A stretch of DNA of 64,000 nt from Lineolata rhizophorae (GCA_010093515.1 MU001689.1:3784-67783), one strand, 5' to 3'. Shown: positions 10,883 through 22,400, counted from the first letter of the stretch. Made by a program: numbers and translations. Notes: generated from the sequence alone by a model not told the origin.

Positions 10883-11881
10883 ATGGCGCCTATCCGTTTG
10901 ATCCTCGACTGGGACGGAACTCTCACAAAGAAGGACACTCTCCATCTCATCGGCACTATCGGAACTAACGCTCTCCGCAGCCGTGGCATCGATATTACAC
11001 GTTTCCACCCTCAACAGGACCCCGACGAACCTCCTTGGAACACATTTGGACGGCTGTATATGTCCGACTATGCCGCGCTGCAATCGCAATATAAGCCTAC
11101 GCCGGAGGAGCGTCGCTCAGTTGCAGATGAAGCCGCGTGGCTTGCCGCGCTCGAGCCTGTCGAACTGGCAAGTATGCGGCGAGTCGAGGAGTCGGGATTC
11201 CTGAAAGGGGTCATGGCCGAAGATGTGAGGAGGGAAGCAAGGCGGGCGGTGGAAAATGGAGAAGTGCAACTGAGGAGAGAGTGGGAGCGTGTGTTTCTAG
11301 AAGCGGACCTGAGGACGAGTGTGTTGAGTGTTAATTGGAGCGCCATGATGATCCGGGAGTGCTTGCTGCGGGCGTCAGACTCGACTGAGCTAGGAAAAGG
11401 AGAGAAAGGGATACTCGCTAAGGCAATTCAGGATTGCAGGATTGATGCGAATGAAATTGAGGGGCTAGACGACCCGCAAGGTGCTTCTGGAAAGCTTTCG
11501 AAAAGCGGAGCACTGGGTATAAGGACGAGTCGCGACAAACTGCGGCTGTTGAGATGCGAACAAGGTGTGAAGAACAATCTCCGAAGGGAGACCAACCTCG
11601 TTGTCTACGTGGGAGACAGTGCGACGGACCTCGAGTGCCTTCTGGCTGCAGATTACGGGATCTGCATGCATGATGAACCGATGGGTTCGGGACAGGGAGA
11701 CCTAGACGAAACATTGAGAAGAGTAGGTGTGAGAGTGGATAGTGCGGATGTCTTTGAAAGCGGCGTCAGCAGTACAACCAAGGAAACCGGCCGTGAACTC
11801 GGGAAAGTATGGTGGACTGAAGACTTTATTGGAGTCATGAAGTTCCTGAATAAGCTGCAAAATGCAGGTAACGAAGTATGA
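10883..11881 (+). CDS. HAD-superfamily phosphatase-like protein, Cto1/YNL010W type
   Basis: A 332-residue intronless protein of the haloacid dehalogenase superfamily. Motif I is LILDWDGTLTKKDTL at residues about 6-20. The DxDxT nucleophile pattern supports a phosphohydrolase. Motif IV is VVYVGDSATDLECLLAADYG (about residues 235-254), with the GDSxxDL acidic pair that binds magnesium. The spacing and the 'LDWDGTLT' start resemble yeast Cto1 and its fungal relatives, whose substrates are not established. The longer upstream frame (from 10763) lacks family-like residues, so the ATG at MAPIRLILD was chosen. I cannot name a substrate. Confidence 0.8.
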   Translation: MAPIRLILDWDGTLTKKDTLHLIGTIGTNALRSRGIDITRFHPQQDPDEPPWNTFGRLYMSDYAALQSQYKPTPEERRSVADEAAWLAALEPVELASMRRVEESGFLKGVMAEDVRREARRAVENGEVQLRREWERVFLEADLRTSVLSVNWSAMMIRECLLRASDSTELGKGEKGILAKAIQDCRIDANEIEGLDDPQGASGKLSKSGALGIRTSRDKLRLLRCEQGVKNNLRRETNLVVYVGDSATDLECLLAADYGICMHDEPMGSGQGDLDETLRRVGVRVDSADVFESGVSSTTKETGRELGKVWWTEDFIGVMKFLNKLQNAGNEV

Positions 11882-13164
11882 AGTTCACTATCAAACTTCT
11901 GGACCGCTACATAAATCTAGCTAAGGACCTTGTCGGTCGTCAAGTTTAGAACAAACCGATCTAGTTCTGGCACGATGGCCCGGAGTATCTACGCTACTAT
12001 TCGAGCGGCATTGTAGGACAATCGGCGACGCCTTTTTCGTGTCGCAGGTCTTGGTTCTCGGAATGCGGCTTAAAATGGGTCCAACATCGCAATTCCTCCA
12101 CTAGATGACACTCAATGGTGCACAAAAACCCTCATTATAAACGTACTAACAGAAAACTCTTGCTCGAGTCAGAGCCCTCTTTAAATTTATCAAGAGAGCT
12201 TATTATTGGAGGCTAGGGCCGTTACTCCGACTTGATAGGCTCAATTCTTCGTTCTGCTCGAGCAGCATAGCCACCCCGCCACTGCGGGGCTAATGTAACT
12301 CGTTCTTCACTATGTGGACAGTTGGGCTTCGCTAACTCTCTTTAGCGCATGAAAAGTCGGGAAAACAATGCGACCAAGCCAATCGCTCGTGCGCCCGACT
12401 CGCCTTCGTTTGGTCAAGATATAGAACGAGGTGAACGCGGTGTGTGGGATACGGGTTGATGGTGCCGTGGTGGTGGTTCGGTTACCTTGCAGCGGCCGCA
12501 ACGGCTCACTATCGTCGACGATTGGTGGGCTGCACGTACGGCAAAGGCCTGCCGTACCGTATCGTACTAGTAGCGGAGTCGTATCGGCCACATGACCATC
12601 GCTGCTCCGGAAGCTAAGGTAGCGAAAGAAATATAACTTGGTGCTGTTCTTCTCACGATGCTCTCTTCTTTCGACCGCTATCCTCGAGTCGACGCAGTGC
12701 GCTCTTCGGACCTTCCGGCTTCCCCGTCCTCCAGTTCCGCGCTTACCGGGAGCAGTGTAAACCAGCCATTCCTTCACTTACTTCGCATGTGAATGGCTAC
12801 TGATAAGCTGCACAGAGCATCTGGACTGATGTTTCGCTTCTGACAATTCTCGCGCCATGTCGATATAGACGTCCTTTTCAACCTCGCGGCAACGCACTGC
12901 CGATACAGTGGAGCTTCAATCGGAAGCCATCCCGCTTATATAGCTAGCCTCATCCCCGGTGCGGTAGGCGCGATGCGCTGGACGTCCTAGCTGCTTGAAA
13001 AGAGCAGCGGGACAGCTTAGTCACTGACTGGCTCTAACCCCGACAATTTTGCTTCGGGAAGCAGAACAAGTATAGACGGAGCACAGGCGGTCGCATTTGC
13101 TATTCTGCACTTTTCGATTGTACACATTAGTTTGGGCAGCATTGCTTGAAGTCGTATCCGCATC
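11882..13164. other. Intergenic, one unassigned open frame
   Basis: No recognisable gene. A 155-codon frame on the minus strand (12777-12310) is open but has no motif I know and no supporting splice structure. The right end should contain the promoter of the DUF3431 gene. Confidence 0.45.
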
Positions 13165-14293
13165 ATGCTGGCGTTAATACCAAGGAGAAAGGCGCTGTTT
13201 TCAGTGCTGGCGGGCTCATTTATTTTCCTGTCATTCATCTTCATTCTAGCGGCCAGAAACTCGTATGAAGACCACGAAAATGCTGTCACACGAAGTATGG
13301 AACCGCTCATGGAAGAAAGACGCAAGACGATTGTGGTGGCCAGTATGAAGAAAGAGGACACTTCATGGTTAAGCAAGCGGCTGTTGGACTGGGATAAAAA
13401 GATCTACATTGTGGACGATCCTTCCGCAGAGCTCACCGTGCCGCTAAACAAGGGCCATGAAGCCATGGTTTACCTAACGTGAGTTATATGACTGCAACAT
13501 CCTTCCTGTTTGAATATACAATGTTCATATTTAATAGATACATCATCGACCACTACGACTCTCTACCTCCGTACATGGTCTTCATCCATGCGCAAAGATA
13601 TCAGTGGCACAATGACGGTATGCCCTGGCCACCGCTCCCTCGCCAACGCGTAACGAACCACTCACTCGCGCTCTTCTCACCCAACGCAGATCCCGTCTAC
13701 GACCTCCACTACCCTCTCCTTCACCTCCAGCTTCCGCACGTCGAAGAGCACGGCTACGCCAACCTTCGATGCACCTGGCTCCTCGGCTGCCCCGCCGAAA
13801 TCTACCCGAAGAAGCAAGCCAGTCTTCACCCTTACCGTAGCTACAACCTCGACGGAAATATCACGTCGTACGAGGCCTACCTACACGCCTTCCGCGAGCT
13901 GTTTCCTGGGAAGAAGGAGCCGGACGAGATCGGCGTGTCGTGCTGCGCACAGTTTGCGGTTACGAAGGAGAAGGTGAGGGAGAGGAAGAGGGCAGAGTAT
14001 GAGAGGTATCGGAATTGGTTGTTGGAGACGCCGTTGCCGGATGACGTGAGTGGGAGGATTCTGGAGTATAGTTGGCATAGTAAGTTACTTCTACGTTGTA
14101 GGGATTTATTTCCGAGGGCGGACGAACGTGCGGATAGTGGATGGAGAGATTGACTTCGTGCCTAGTGATCTTCGGCAAACCACCGGTATATTGTCCGAAT
14201 GCGCCGGAGTGCTATTGCAAGATGTATGGACTTTGTGGCTTGAACTGTCCGACAGAGAGGAGCTGTGTAGGGCGGTACAACCTCCCAACATGA
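13165..14293 (+). CDS. DUF3431 family type II membrane protein
   Basis: A fungal DUF3431 protein of unknown function with 327 residues. Exons are 13165-13478, 13538-14079 and 14166-14293. An N-terminal membrane anchor (residues about 11-31, FSVLAGSFIFLSFIFILAAR) implies a type II protein with a lumenal or extracellular domain. The domain is recognised from KTIVVASMKKEDTSWL, a YIIDHYDSLPPYMVFIHAQR segment and EVGVSCCAQF-like DEIGVSCCAQFAVTKEKV. The end of exon 2 (ILEYSWH) joins through a 86-bp intron to MIFGKPPVYCPNAPECYCKM and a cysteine-rich end closing in GRYNLPT. This splice restores the family's usual C-terminus; reading straight through does not. The fold has been compared with glycosyltransferases, but I see no clear active-site motif. 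Confidence 0.82.
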
Positions 14294-16600
14294 GAACGTT
14301 TGACATCCTTAGTACTTGTTACACTATAGTAGGTGAAGCACCTACTAGTTAGTGCTTGAAAATTAGATACAATCAGACGATGGCGTTTCGGCGAATTTAA
14401 GTACTTACTATTTGGTAATAGTTTTGAGCTAATGTGAATGAACTGATTTTAGAACAGATAGGGCAGAGTAAGAGTAAAATTGTGATTCAAACTCCACCAC
14501 AGGTAGCGACGCCCTCGGCCAGACAACTCGATAATGACCCACAAACTTGTAACCCAGGCAAAGAATCCTGAAACGGGAAAAAATAAATTCAAAAAAAAAT
14601 AAAAAGAATGCAAAGAAGAATTCATCCCTGGTAAGCGTCTCTGCACTTGGTTTCGAGCTCCCGAACTTCGTCGATCTGTGTCGCCGGACGACCCTTTTCA
14701 CTTGAAAGACAACATGCCAGCCACCAACACAATACTCAAAAGAAAGAATACAAAAAGAGACCGAAGATCAAATCCGAGTATGTTACTGCTTAAGTGCCAA
14801 GAGCATATCCACAGTCAAACCAGTTCACGCGTTAAACTTTCAGTTAGTCAGTAATGTGCCACTCGACTTTCAACTACCTTAACGACCTCTTACCTCCGCG
14901 AAGAGATTTACGTGAGTATTCGTAACGACACTCGTACTTCCAGCTATATCCGCCACTTGCGGGCCGAGTGAAGTCCAAAGGGTCCAGGTGACTTTTGACC
15001 GGGAGCAGTCTGGCCAGCTTAAAAAGGCGCTGAACAAATTCGATGCCAGCGACCTGATCGATACCACTATGGGATCCCAAGTGAAGGCGAAAGATGGGGT
15101 CTAACATAGGTTGGCCCGGCCGATGCTTCAAAGGCGGGCTCGGCCATATTCGGTGAGGCCGCGGGTTTTCGACTGCGGGCGGGGATTGGGGAAGAAATCT
15201 CGGACAGAGAACCGAAGAAAGAGGTGTGAGATGGTGGCGTAGTACAGGGCATCAGTCAGAGGGTTTTTGCTTGGGAGTGATATGACGCCTCCCAGAGACA
15301 TAGAGATTTTGTATTACGGAATCTGGAATGCTAGGCCTGGAAGCAAGTCTCGGGAGCTTGCCGGAGAACAATCGTTGTTGTCTTCGCCATGGTGCTTGAA
15401 TGTTTGACGGGCTGGCAGGTTTGGCTTCAAGATCAATAGGGGCACGAAACGCAACGTGAGAGCGACTGGCGGGGCTAATTGTGATTGTTGAATCGTCCAA
15501 TTGCACCGATCTGTGTAGTTGTGGCCTATCCTATTGGAAAGCTTGAAGGCAACTCCACTTGAAACATGAGAAAAGTATGTATGCGGCTTAGTAAAACCGC
15601 TTCACTCACCCGCGTCGTAACGTGTTGGAGGGCAGAATCGGACTGTCGCTCAATCTAGCCATGTGAAAGAAGTTTCGCTTACTATTGCATAGACCGGCCC
15701 ACCTTGAAAGGAACTGATTCGACATTTTGATTGGTTAAACCCTCTGCTCATGTCTCATGCGAGCTCTGGACTTTTGTTAGATGCCATATACTCGGCACAT
15801 ATAGCCAGCATACAATATGCAGGTAGAAAGGTATCCACTTCTTACGCACGTTTGCGTGGGATGTAGAAAATCAGGTTATATGGACACTGTGCTTTGAACT
15901 TCGCTAGCACAAACGAAACAGATTCAAATAAGGCGACTTGTATAAAACAACTCATATTTTTCGTCCGGAATCACACTGGAAAGGAAAAGGAGGACAGCGC
16001 TTTATCCGTTCGTACCTGAATGACGCTCAGAAGCCGGAGGGATGACTTGCTCTGTTCAAACATAGAGAAGATGAGAAGCTTATGTCTCTGATGTGTGCGA
16101 TTAAAAGCGTATGGAAACAGACAGTATAATGATTGCACAAATAATGCCCTACTGCATTATGCACATCAAGTGAAATGACAACTCAAGGTGACAGAAGCAT
16201 CCGGGGTAGACATACAGGATGCAGGTGAGTGCCACGCACGCTCCGATAAAACATTGAAAGTATACCGCTCTTAGCGCCATGGACCGTGAAAGAAAAAAAA
16301 ACTTGTGGACCCACTGGCATATGAAGATCCGGCCGGCACGGTCTGGCCTCTCATTGAGTCCCCGGCGTGATCTGTACAACACACACGAAGGGCGCCAAAA
16401 TCGATCTCTGACTCGGTTTCGGCTCCGCTGCATAGGTGACCGATCAGTTGAGATGTGTGAGAACCCCAACATTGGAACCCACTTTCGAGCTGCAGCGAAG
16501 TGTTGTCAAACTGGACCTGGACTCTGGACCGTTGTCCGTTTGCCGCCGAAGAAATTTTTAGCTTATGGGTCCTCTGGCGGGAAGCATCTGGAGATCGATT
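14294..16600. other. Long intergenic stretch, no confident gene
   Basis: Only short frames on both strands. The plus-strand segment 14960-15100 reads as a plausible protein piece (CGPSEVQRVQVTFDREQSGQ), but stops lie close on either side and I do not recognise it. No tRNA or repeat was found. Confidence 0.45.
14328..14346. terminator. Perfect 8-bp hairpin after the DUF3431 gene
   Basis: AGTAGGTG and CACCTACT flank a 3-base loop (AAG), 35 bp past the stop codon. It may be a structured 3' untranslated element. Fungal transcripts are not ended by hairpins in the bacterial sense, so the function is open. Confidence 0.4.
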
Positions 16601-18669
16601 GGCCTGCCCTAGCCGTCGCTTCCCCACAAAACGTGGGCCGCCGTGCCTCTTGAGTCAAAAAGGCCGGACGGGAACAAGGGGCAGAAGCTCTTAGACCGCC
16701 ACCGACCAGTGTGGAGAGCCGAGCTTTTCATCGTCCATCATGGGTCTGCAGGGCGCAGGATCAAGGACGGCGCTGGTGATTCAGAAAGGGGCAGGAAGAG
16801 GGCGGACAGGTGGCGTCGGCCGCGCAACGGCAGCACCAAAACGGCCAGAAAGGGCGTGCAAGCAGCAATTCGATTCTCCAAAAGTGTGCCTGTACATGCT
16901 CGGTACACAGTAGCACGTACCTCGTTGTCCGCTGTCGCGCAGGTAGGTCCGACTCCCAAGGGGCTGGCTAATGGGAGAGAGCGGTTCGACGGCGGCGCCC
17001 CACAGATATATGTAGCTTGGCTCATGTAGTGTCAGTGGCATGCTTTGCGCTCTTTCGCGGCGCCCCGATTCCCGTCTTGAGCATCCTGAAGGCGCTGCGG
17101 GCGTCCGTTAGGGGCAACCAGTCGTCGTCAGCGCACGAACAGCACCGGCCCAATCGCAGAGGGCTGCGGGGAGCGCGGGCGCGGGCGGGCAGCGGCGGCG
17201 GGAGAAACGGGCTCCCTGTCAGGCGGTGGCTGGCTTCGGGCGGGCGTGCATGCGCTGCAGCGATTTTGTGCTGCCACAAGCGCGTGCAGGGAGGCAAGCT
17301 TGGGAGCTGAGGAGCTCGGGGGGGAGGGTGGAGGACGTTCTCGGCGCGCCCTGGCCGGGTCTCTCCATCGGCCCCCGCGCCGCGGGCCAATCGCCGGCCC
17401 CGCCACGGCCCCGGCGCAGCCCCCGGCGCCCAACCACCGGCCGTTCGCGCCGGGCTGGAGAAGCGGTCAAGAGGGCGCCCGCGGCCTCCCCTCCGCTCTC
17501 GTCGCACCGCAGCACAAACCGCACAAATACCCGCTTCCTTTCTGTCTGTCTCTTCACTCCCGCTCTTCTCCACCGCAGCGGGGCCCAGCGACCGGAACTC
17601 CCCGCCTCATCGCGAGCCAGGCCGCCGGACGCCAGCCCGAACGGACGAGTCGGCCGGGCTGCGTGCGATCTCGCCAATCCGCGACTGCGTCTCGACGGCC
17701 CTCTGTCCGGCATTGGAAGATCACGATCCAATCCAATCGCTCGCCGCCGCCGCTCGCCGCTCTGCGCTACGGCTGCGACGCACCTACGCACCTACGCACC
17801 GCACGCACTGCGCTGCACGCGCGCACGTACATACCTAGCTATTCTCGCCTTGCATACAACCCAATCCCATCCCCTCCCATCCTCCTCGCCTCGTCGCCTC
17901 CCAGAGCTCGCCCCGCCGCGCATCAGAGTCCAGTCGTGACCGCGACGACCCAATTGCGCGCGCTGCCGAATCGAAAAAGCGTGCAGTTGGCCCGCCGTCC
18001 GCTCTCGAGCCATTCGACGCACGCCAAACCCGCACATACACCACCCCTACGGAGGGTTCCCACCCCACCCCAGGCCGACCGCGCCCAATCCGCACAGGCT
18101 CGTCGCACCCAGCGGAAGGGCGAGTGCGCTGGCTCGAACAACGTAGCCGTGTCCCTATCGACCCAGAAAGGGAGACAGACGTACGGTCCCGCCCGGCGAG
18201 GCCGCGAAAAGTGTCAGCAGCGTTGTTTCGGTGAACGTCTTTGGCTGGCTGACTGGCTGGTTGGCTCGTCCGCTGCCCCCGCGACTGGTTTATTACTACA
18301 TCGCGGCGCCCGCCTGCTGCTGGAAAGAAGAGACCTCGAACTCCCGTGGTCCTTAATATTTTTTTCCCCCGGTCGCGCAGCCTTACCTACTCTCTATTTC
18401 ACTCATTCGGTCGCGAAGCGAGAGGCCCGGGACAGACAGAGGACCTTGAAGCTCTCTCACTAGCCACTCTCATCCCGTCTCACTTCTCACTCTCTTGACC
18501 CACTCCCACCGAGCCAAAAATTCTTCAAGCTCCAAGAGCCACCGCCACTGCCACTTCCCGCACGTCCCTTCCACTCCCTCTGCCAACCTATTTCTACCTC
18601 ACGCGACCTCCGCTCTTCCAAAGGATAAAACCCAAAAAAAAAAAAAAGAAAAAAGACAAGGAACCAAAC
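16601..18669 (+). promoter_or_regulatory. GC-rich leader/promoter region upstream of the Gly/Ser/Tyr-rich gene
   Basis: From about 17050 to 18480 the DNA is very GC-rich, and several frames on both strands stay open by composition alone. The last 200 bp are pyrimidine-rich (CTCTCTCACT-like), ending in an A14 tract at 18634-18647 just before the ATG. This fits a long untranslated leader with promoter upstream. I find no protein family in any of the open frames. Confidence 0.5.
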
Positions 18670-19305
18670 ATGGGCTGGTTCACCCCCTCCCGCCCCTCCT
18701 ACCACCGCACCTCCTCCGTCTACAGCGGCCACTCCGGCCGCTCCTCCTCGCACGGCGGCGGCCCCGGCTCCAACTACTACTTCGTGCGGCCATCGTCGTC
18801 GGCCTCGCACCGACACCACTCGTCGTCGTACTACGGCGGCGGCGGCACCAGCGACCGCGGCTACTACACGCGGTCGTCGTCGTACTACAAGCGGCGGCCG
18901 CGCGACGGGTACCTGGCGCACCTGCTGCACAAGCTGCGGCGGCTGCTGCGCGACCTGGTGCGCTACGCCCGCCGCCACCCCTTCAAGATGGCCGCCGCCC
19001 TCGCCGCCGTGCCCCTGCTGGGCGGCGGCCTGCTCTACGAGATCACCAAGGCCTTCGGCGTCAAGCTGAGCTTGCCGGGCCTGATGGGCGCCGCCATGGG
19101 CGCCGGCGGCGGCAGGAGCAGGGGCGGGCTGGGCGCCGGCGGCGAGTACTACGGGAGTAGGGGGTACGGGGATAGTTCGAGCGGGCTGTTCGGCCTCGGG
19201 AGCGGCGGCGGCGGGCTGGCGTCGGCGGCGAAGGTTGTTGGGAGCGTGGCGGGGGGCGCGGGCGGCTTGGCGAGCCTGTTGAAGATTGTGCAGACGTTCT
19301 CATGA
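18670..19305 (+). CDS. Gly/Ser/Tyr-rich hypothetical protein with one hydrophobic segment
   Basis: A 211-residue intronless protein I cannot name. Residues 1-75 are rich in Ser, Tyr, His and Gly (for example YHRTSSVYSGHSGRSSSHGG). A basic segment follows (about 76-103: RRPRDGYLAHLLHKLRRLLR). Next comes a hydrophobic segment, KMAAALAAVPLLGGGLLYEI (about 107-126), that could enter a membrane. The C-terminal half is Gly-rich with amphipathic stretches (SAAKVVGSVAGGAGGLASLL). The start codon is the first ATG after the A-rich leader, and codon use is consistently GC-ending, which supports real coding. Similar low-complexity proteins occur widely in filamentous ascomycetes, without known role. Confidence 0.68.
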   Translation: MGWFTPSRPSYHRTSSVYSGHSGRSSSHGGGPGSNYYFVRPSSSASHRHHSSSYYGGGGTSDRGYYTRSSSYYKRRPRDGYLAHLLHKLRRLLRDLVRYARRHPFKMAAALAAVPLLGGGLLYEITKAFGVKLSLPGLMGAAMGAGGGRSRGGLGAGGEYYGSRGYGDSSSGLFGLGSGGGGLASAAKVVGSVAGGAGGLASLLKIVQTFS

Positions 19306-20655
19306 GGGGCGTGGAGGGGAATGCGGATTGTTTGGGTTGAAGGGGGGTTTTTTTTTTTTTTTTTCTTGGTGGGGAATTGCGGGCGCCGCGAGAATTGGAC
19401 ATGGCCCGCGCCATCACGTGGCACGGCTCCGCTGCAAGGGCGGGAGGGATTCACGCCGGGACGAGACGAGACGAGACGGGACGCCCCTCCCTCCGCTCGG
19501 AAGCAGTCCGACTGGGCGGTTTCACGAGGACGACGAACACGGGCTAGGTTCGAACGAGTGACGTGCGCATGTTTTGCTCCTTTTTTTTTTTTTTTCCTTT
19601 TCCTTCCTTTGTCCATGGATACCGGGATCACGACGACGACCGCCGTCTTGGCCGCGTCTGCCCACCCCGCTTCCCCGCCTCTCCCCGCGCTCGATGCCTC
19701 GCAGCAGCCCCCGTGGCGATCGACTTTGCTTCTCTCTCTCTCTCTCCCCGGCTCAGCCGTTTGCTTGTCTCGATTGGTTGGGAAACCAGGGGGGGGCCCA
19801 GGCGCCTGCGGCCACGCCGTCTCGCGCGGCGGCTGAATTCGCGTTTTCGAATCTCGTTCCGTCGATCTCGTCTTCTTCTTCTTCTTTCGTCCAATGTCGG
19901 ATAGACCGGGGCTCGTGTTCCCTTTCTTCTCCAGCGCCTCACGGCCACGGCGTCGCAGAGCCTTTCTTTTTCTTTTTCTTACTCGGGGAAAAAGGAAGGA
20001 GGGAAAAAAAAAGAAAAAGAGATGGCGCCATGGCAACTTCTTCTCGTGTAAGATGGCTGGTGAGGCTTTTCCACGTTTTCTCCGGATTGAAGGATTTTTT
20101 TTTCTTTTCTTTTCTTCTTTTCATTTTTTTTTCCCCCCTTTGGCTTGGAGCAGGAAAATGGGACAGGCGAGACAGGGCAGGACAGGCCGGGAACAGGGAG
20201 GATAATGGGAAGATGGGCGGAACCTTTTTCCACGTTTGTTTCCTTCCCTTTTTTGTCCCTGAAGACGGACTGTCACTACCACAAATATATCGAATTAGAG
20301 ATGCCATTTAAGACCTCACTGGACGTGAAACAACAGGGTGATCAAAACTCGTATGATTGCAGTACCTATTAGTACCTAGCATCCCAGTGTGCGGAACCCT
20401 GGTAAAATAATGGAGGGCACGACTCAGCACCAAAAGGAAATAGCATAGGAAGCGCAACACGGCAACACCTCGCCCCAAGGCGCTTTCTATACTCTCTACC
20501 CTACCCTTTTCCTGCAGAGCAAATCCGAGAAGCAGGAAAAGCTAAAAAAAAAAGAACCGGAACCAAAAACTAATATACCATGGAAACACCAACTCCTCAA
20601 AATTATGTTCTCAGAAAACAATCATGGAAAGTAAAATCGCCCTTTTCTCCTCTCC
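19306..20655. other. Intergenic with homopolymer and short tandem repeats
   Basis: No supportable gene. Tracts include T17 at 19348-19364, T15 at 19581-19595, (ACGAG)4 around 19461-19480, a CT run around 19731-19745, and T/A-rich blocks at 19960-20010 and 20095-20135. The open frames here reflect these tracts. It should contain the 3' ends of the flanking convergent genes. Confidence 0.55.
19348..19364. repeat. T17 homopolymer tract
   Basis: Seventeen consecutive T residues 43 bp after the stop codon of the Gly/Ser/Tyr-rich gene. Tracts of this length are liable to slippage and to assembly error. Confidence 0.85.
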
Positions 20656-22400
20656 TCACCTCCTCCGTCTTCTCCTATCCCTCTCCCTCTCCCTCTCCCT
20701 CTCCCTCTCCCTCCCTCCACTCCCACCCCCAGACCCCCCACTCCCACTCCTCTCTTTCCTCGCCCCCTGCCCCCAATAATAGTACCCCCTCCCCGCATCC
20801 GCCCCGACCCTAACCCCCTGCTCCTCGCCGCTCTCCTCGCTGCTCTCGCTCCTCCTCTCCCCGCGCTCCCTATACCACGCCCCGCCTCCACCTCCGCCCA
20901 GACCCGCCCCGCCTCCTCCCCCCACCGGCACCCTCCGCAACACGCTCGCATACGCCACGTTCCCCTCCGACGGCCCGCTCACGACTCTCCTTCCCCCGCT
21001 CGCGCTCGCAGCAGCCTGGCCCGTCCCTCCCGCGCCCTGCCCGGCCCCCGCTCCCGCGTACACGGCCGCGCCGCCGCCATAGTACGCCGCGGTCGCGGCC
21101 GCGGGATCCAGGGCGCCGCCCGGCGCCACCCCGTGCGCCTGCGCGAGCGGATGCCGATGCAGACTCGCGCTCGAGCTGCGGGAGCGGGAGCGGGCGCGCG
21201 CGCCGGCGCGGCCGCCGACGCCGACGTAATCGTCATCGGCGGTGGCGGCGGCGACGGCGCGGGCCGAGGGCGAGGCCGGTGGGTAGGGGTCCCTGGCGGG
21301 CATGGCCATTCCCATGTAAGGCGCGCCCCGCGCTGCAGGCGGGGCGCCGGCGGGGCCCGGGGGTGGTGGTGGTTGTGGGGTCGGGGGGTAGGCTGTGATG
21401 GGGACGTAGGTGGCGGGGCCGGGGGAGCCGGCTGGGTTGGGGAGGACGAAGCCGGGCGCGTTGGTGGTGGCCGGGGCGGGAGGAGGGGGAGGCGGCGGGG
21501 TGGTGTCTTTGCGCGCGGAAGAGGAGCGCGACGAGGGCGAGGGTTTGGATTTGGAAGATGGAGGGGAGGCGGCAAAGAAAGAGGAACGGGAGGATTTCTT
21601 GCGGGACCGGATCGAGGAGGCGGCGCTGGAGGATTGGCTTGTGCGGCCGTTGTTGCTAGTTGTGGCCGTGCCTGTCGGCGTGCTGCCTTTGGATTGAGGC
21701 CTGCTTTGATGCTGCTGCTGGGGAGCAGGTTGCGCCGCCGCCGGCCGTGGGGAGGCAGCCGCAGCAACGGGAGACGTGCCGCGCCGCAACGCGTCCAGCT
21801 CTTCGTGGGAAAGGTTGACGTTGGGACGACCCTTCTCGCGAGCACGGCGGATCTTCTCGAGGGCCCTATGCGCGAGGAACTCCTCCACTTCACGCATGGG
21901 AGTAGGGACGCCTTGTCCCTCGTAGTACTCTTCGTCATCGTCATCGTCCGAATAATCACCGCCGCCACCACCACCGCCGTAATACTCGTCGCCGTACGCC
22001 AAGTCCGCGTCCGCACCGCCGGGCGCCGCGCCGCGCACGTTGCCGCTCCTGGCCGCCGTGCCGCGCAGTAGATCCGGGTCGGAACCCGTGAAGTATAACT
22101 CGTCCGAGACAAACCGCGGGGGTTGAGGTTTGCCATGCAACGAGGGGTCCAGAAAGACGCCTTCTGGGATGCCATTACCACCACCACCGGCACCTCCGAC
22201 TCCGCCCATGTCCGCCAACTCGTCCTCGGTGTCCAGCTCCTGGAACCGAAAGACGTCATCCTCAGCCCACTCGTACGCCCTGCGACGGCGCCCGGCGGTG
22301 CCACCACCGCCGCCGCCACCGCCTCCGACGCCGCCAACGACCCCACCCCCTGGTGGTCTTCCCCATGGGGGCAACACGTTAGGAGTTCGCGGCCGACCAC
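20656..22400 (-). CDS. Low-complexity acidic/Pro-rich hypothetical protein (5' end uncertain)
   Basis: A long open frame on the minus strand. Its coding nature is clear from ordered sequence such as YEWAEDDVFRFQELDTEDEL, FVSDELYFTGSDPDLL and an acidic run. EVEEFLAHRALEKIRRAREK and GRPNVNLSHEELDALRRG follow. The second half is Ser/Pro/Gly-rich and ends in an Arg/Glu-rich repeat encoded by a CTCTCC-type tract. I do not recognise a named family; the charged helix 'RALEKIRRAREKGRPNVNLS' looks like the conserved core. The frame is open without a stop back into PRA1, which lies immediately upstream on the same strand in another frame. The first in-frame ATG after the PRA1 stop is at 22209. That start would cut off the conserved-looking YEWAEDD segment, so the true start is unclear. 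Confidence 0.6.
20679..20714. repeat. CTCTCC-type hexamer repeat
   Basis: About six near-perfect copies of a CTCCCT hexamer. On the minus strand they encode the alternating Arg-Glu tail of the low-complexity acidic protein, so repeat-length change would alter the protein. Confidence 0.75.

Noticed and set aside
13017-13376. A 119-codon minus-strand frame across the DUF3431 start
   Set aside because: It is antisense to the membrane-anchor exon, which has the better-supported family match and splicing.
17246-18463. A 405-codon plus-strand frame in the GC-rich leader
   Set aside because: It overlaps several other open frames on both strands. It is explained by GC composition and shows no family-like segment.
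19540-19565. GGTTCGAAC resembling a tRNA T-arm
   Set aside because: The flanking bases do not pair as a T stem, and no D or anticodon arm lies upstream.
19574-20311. A 245-codon frame made largely of Phe, Lys and Ser runs
   Set aside because: It is produced by homopolymer tracts and has no protein-like order.
21133-22071. A 312-codon plus-strand frame opposite the acidic protein
   Set aside because: Gly/Arg-rich antisense shadow of Pro/Ala/Ser codons; no domain.
20979-22400. A 473-codon minus-strand frame continuing PRA1's own frame after its stop
   Set aside because: It starts without an ATG and has a random Pro/Arg composition. The other frame carries the ordered acidic segments.
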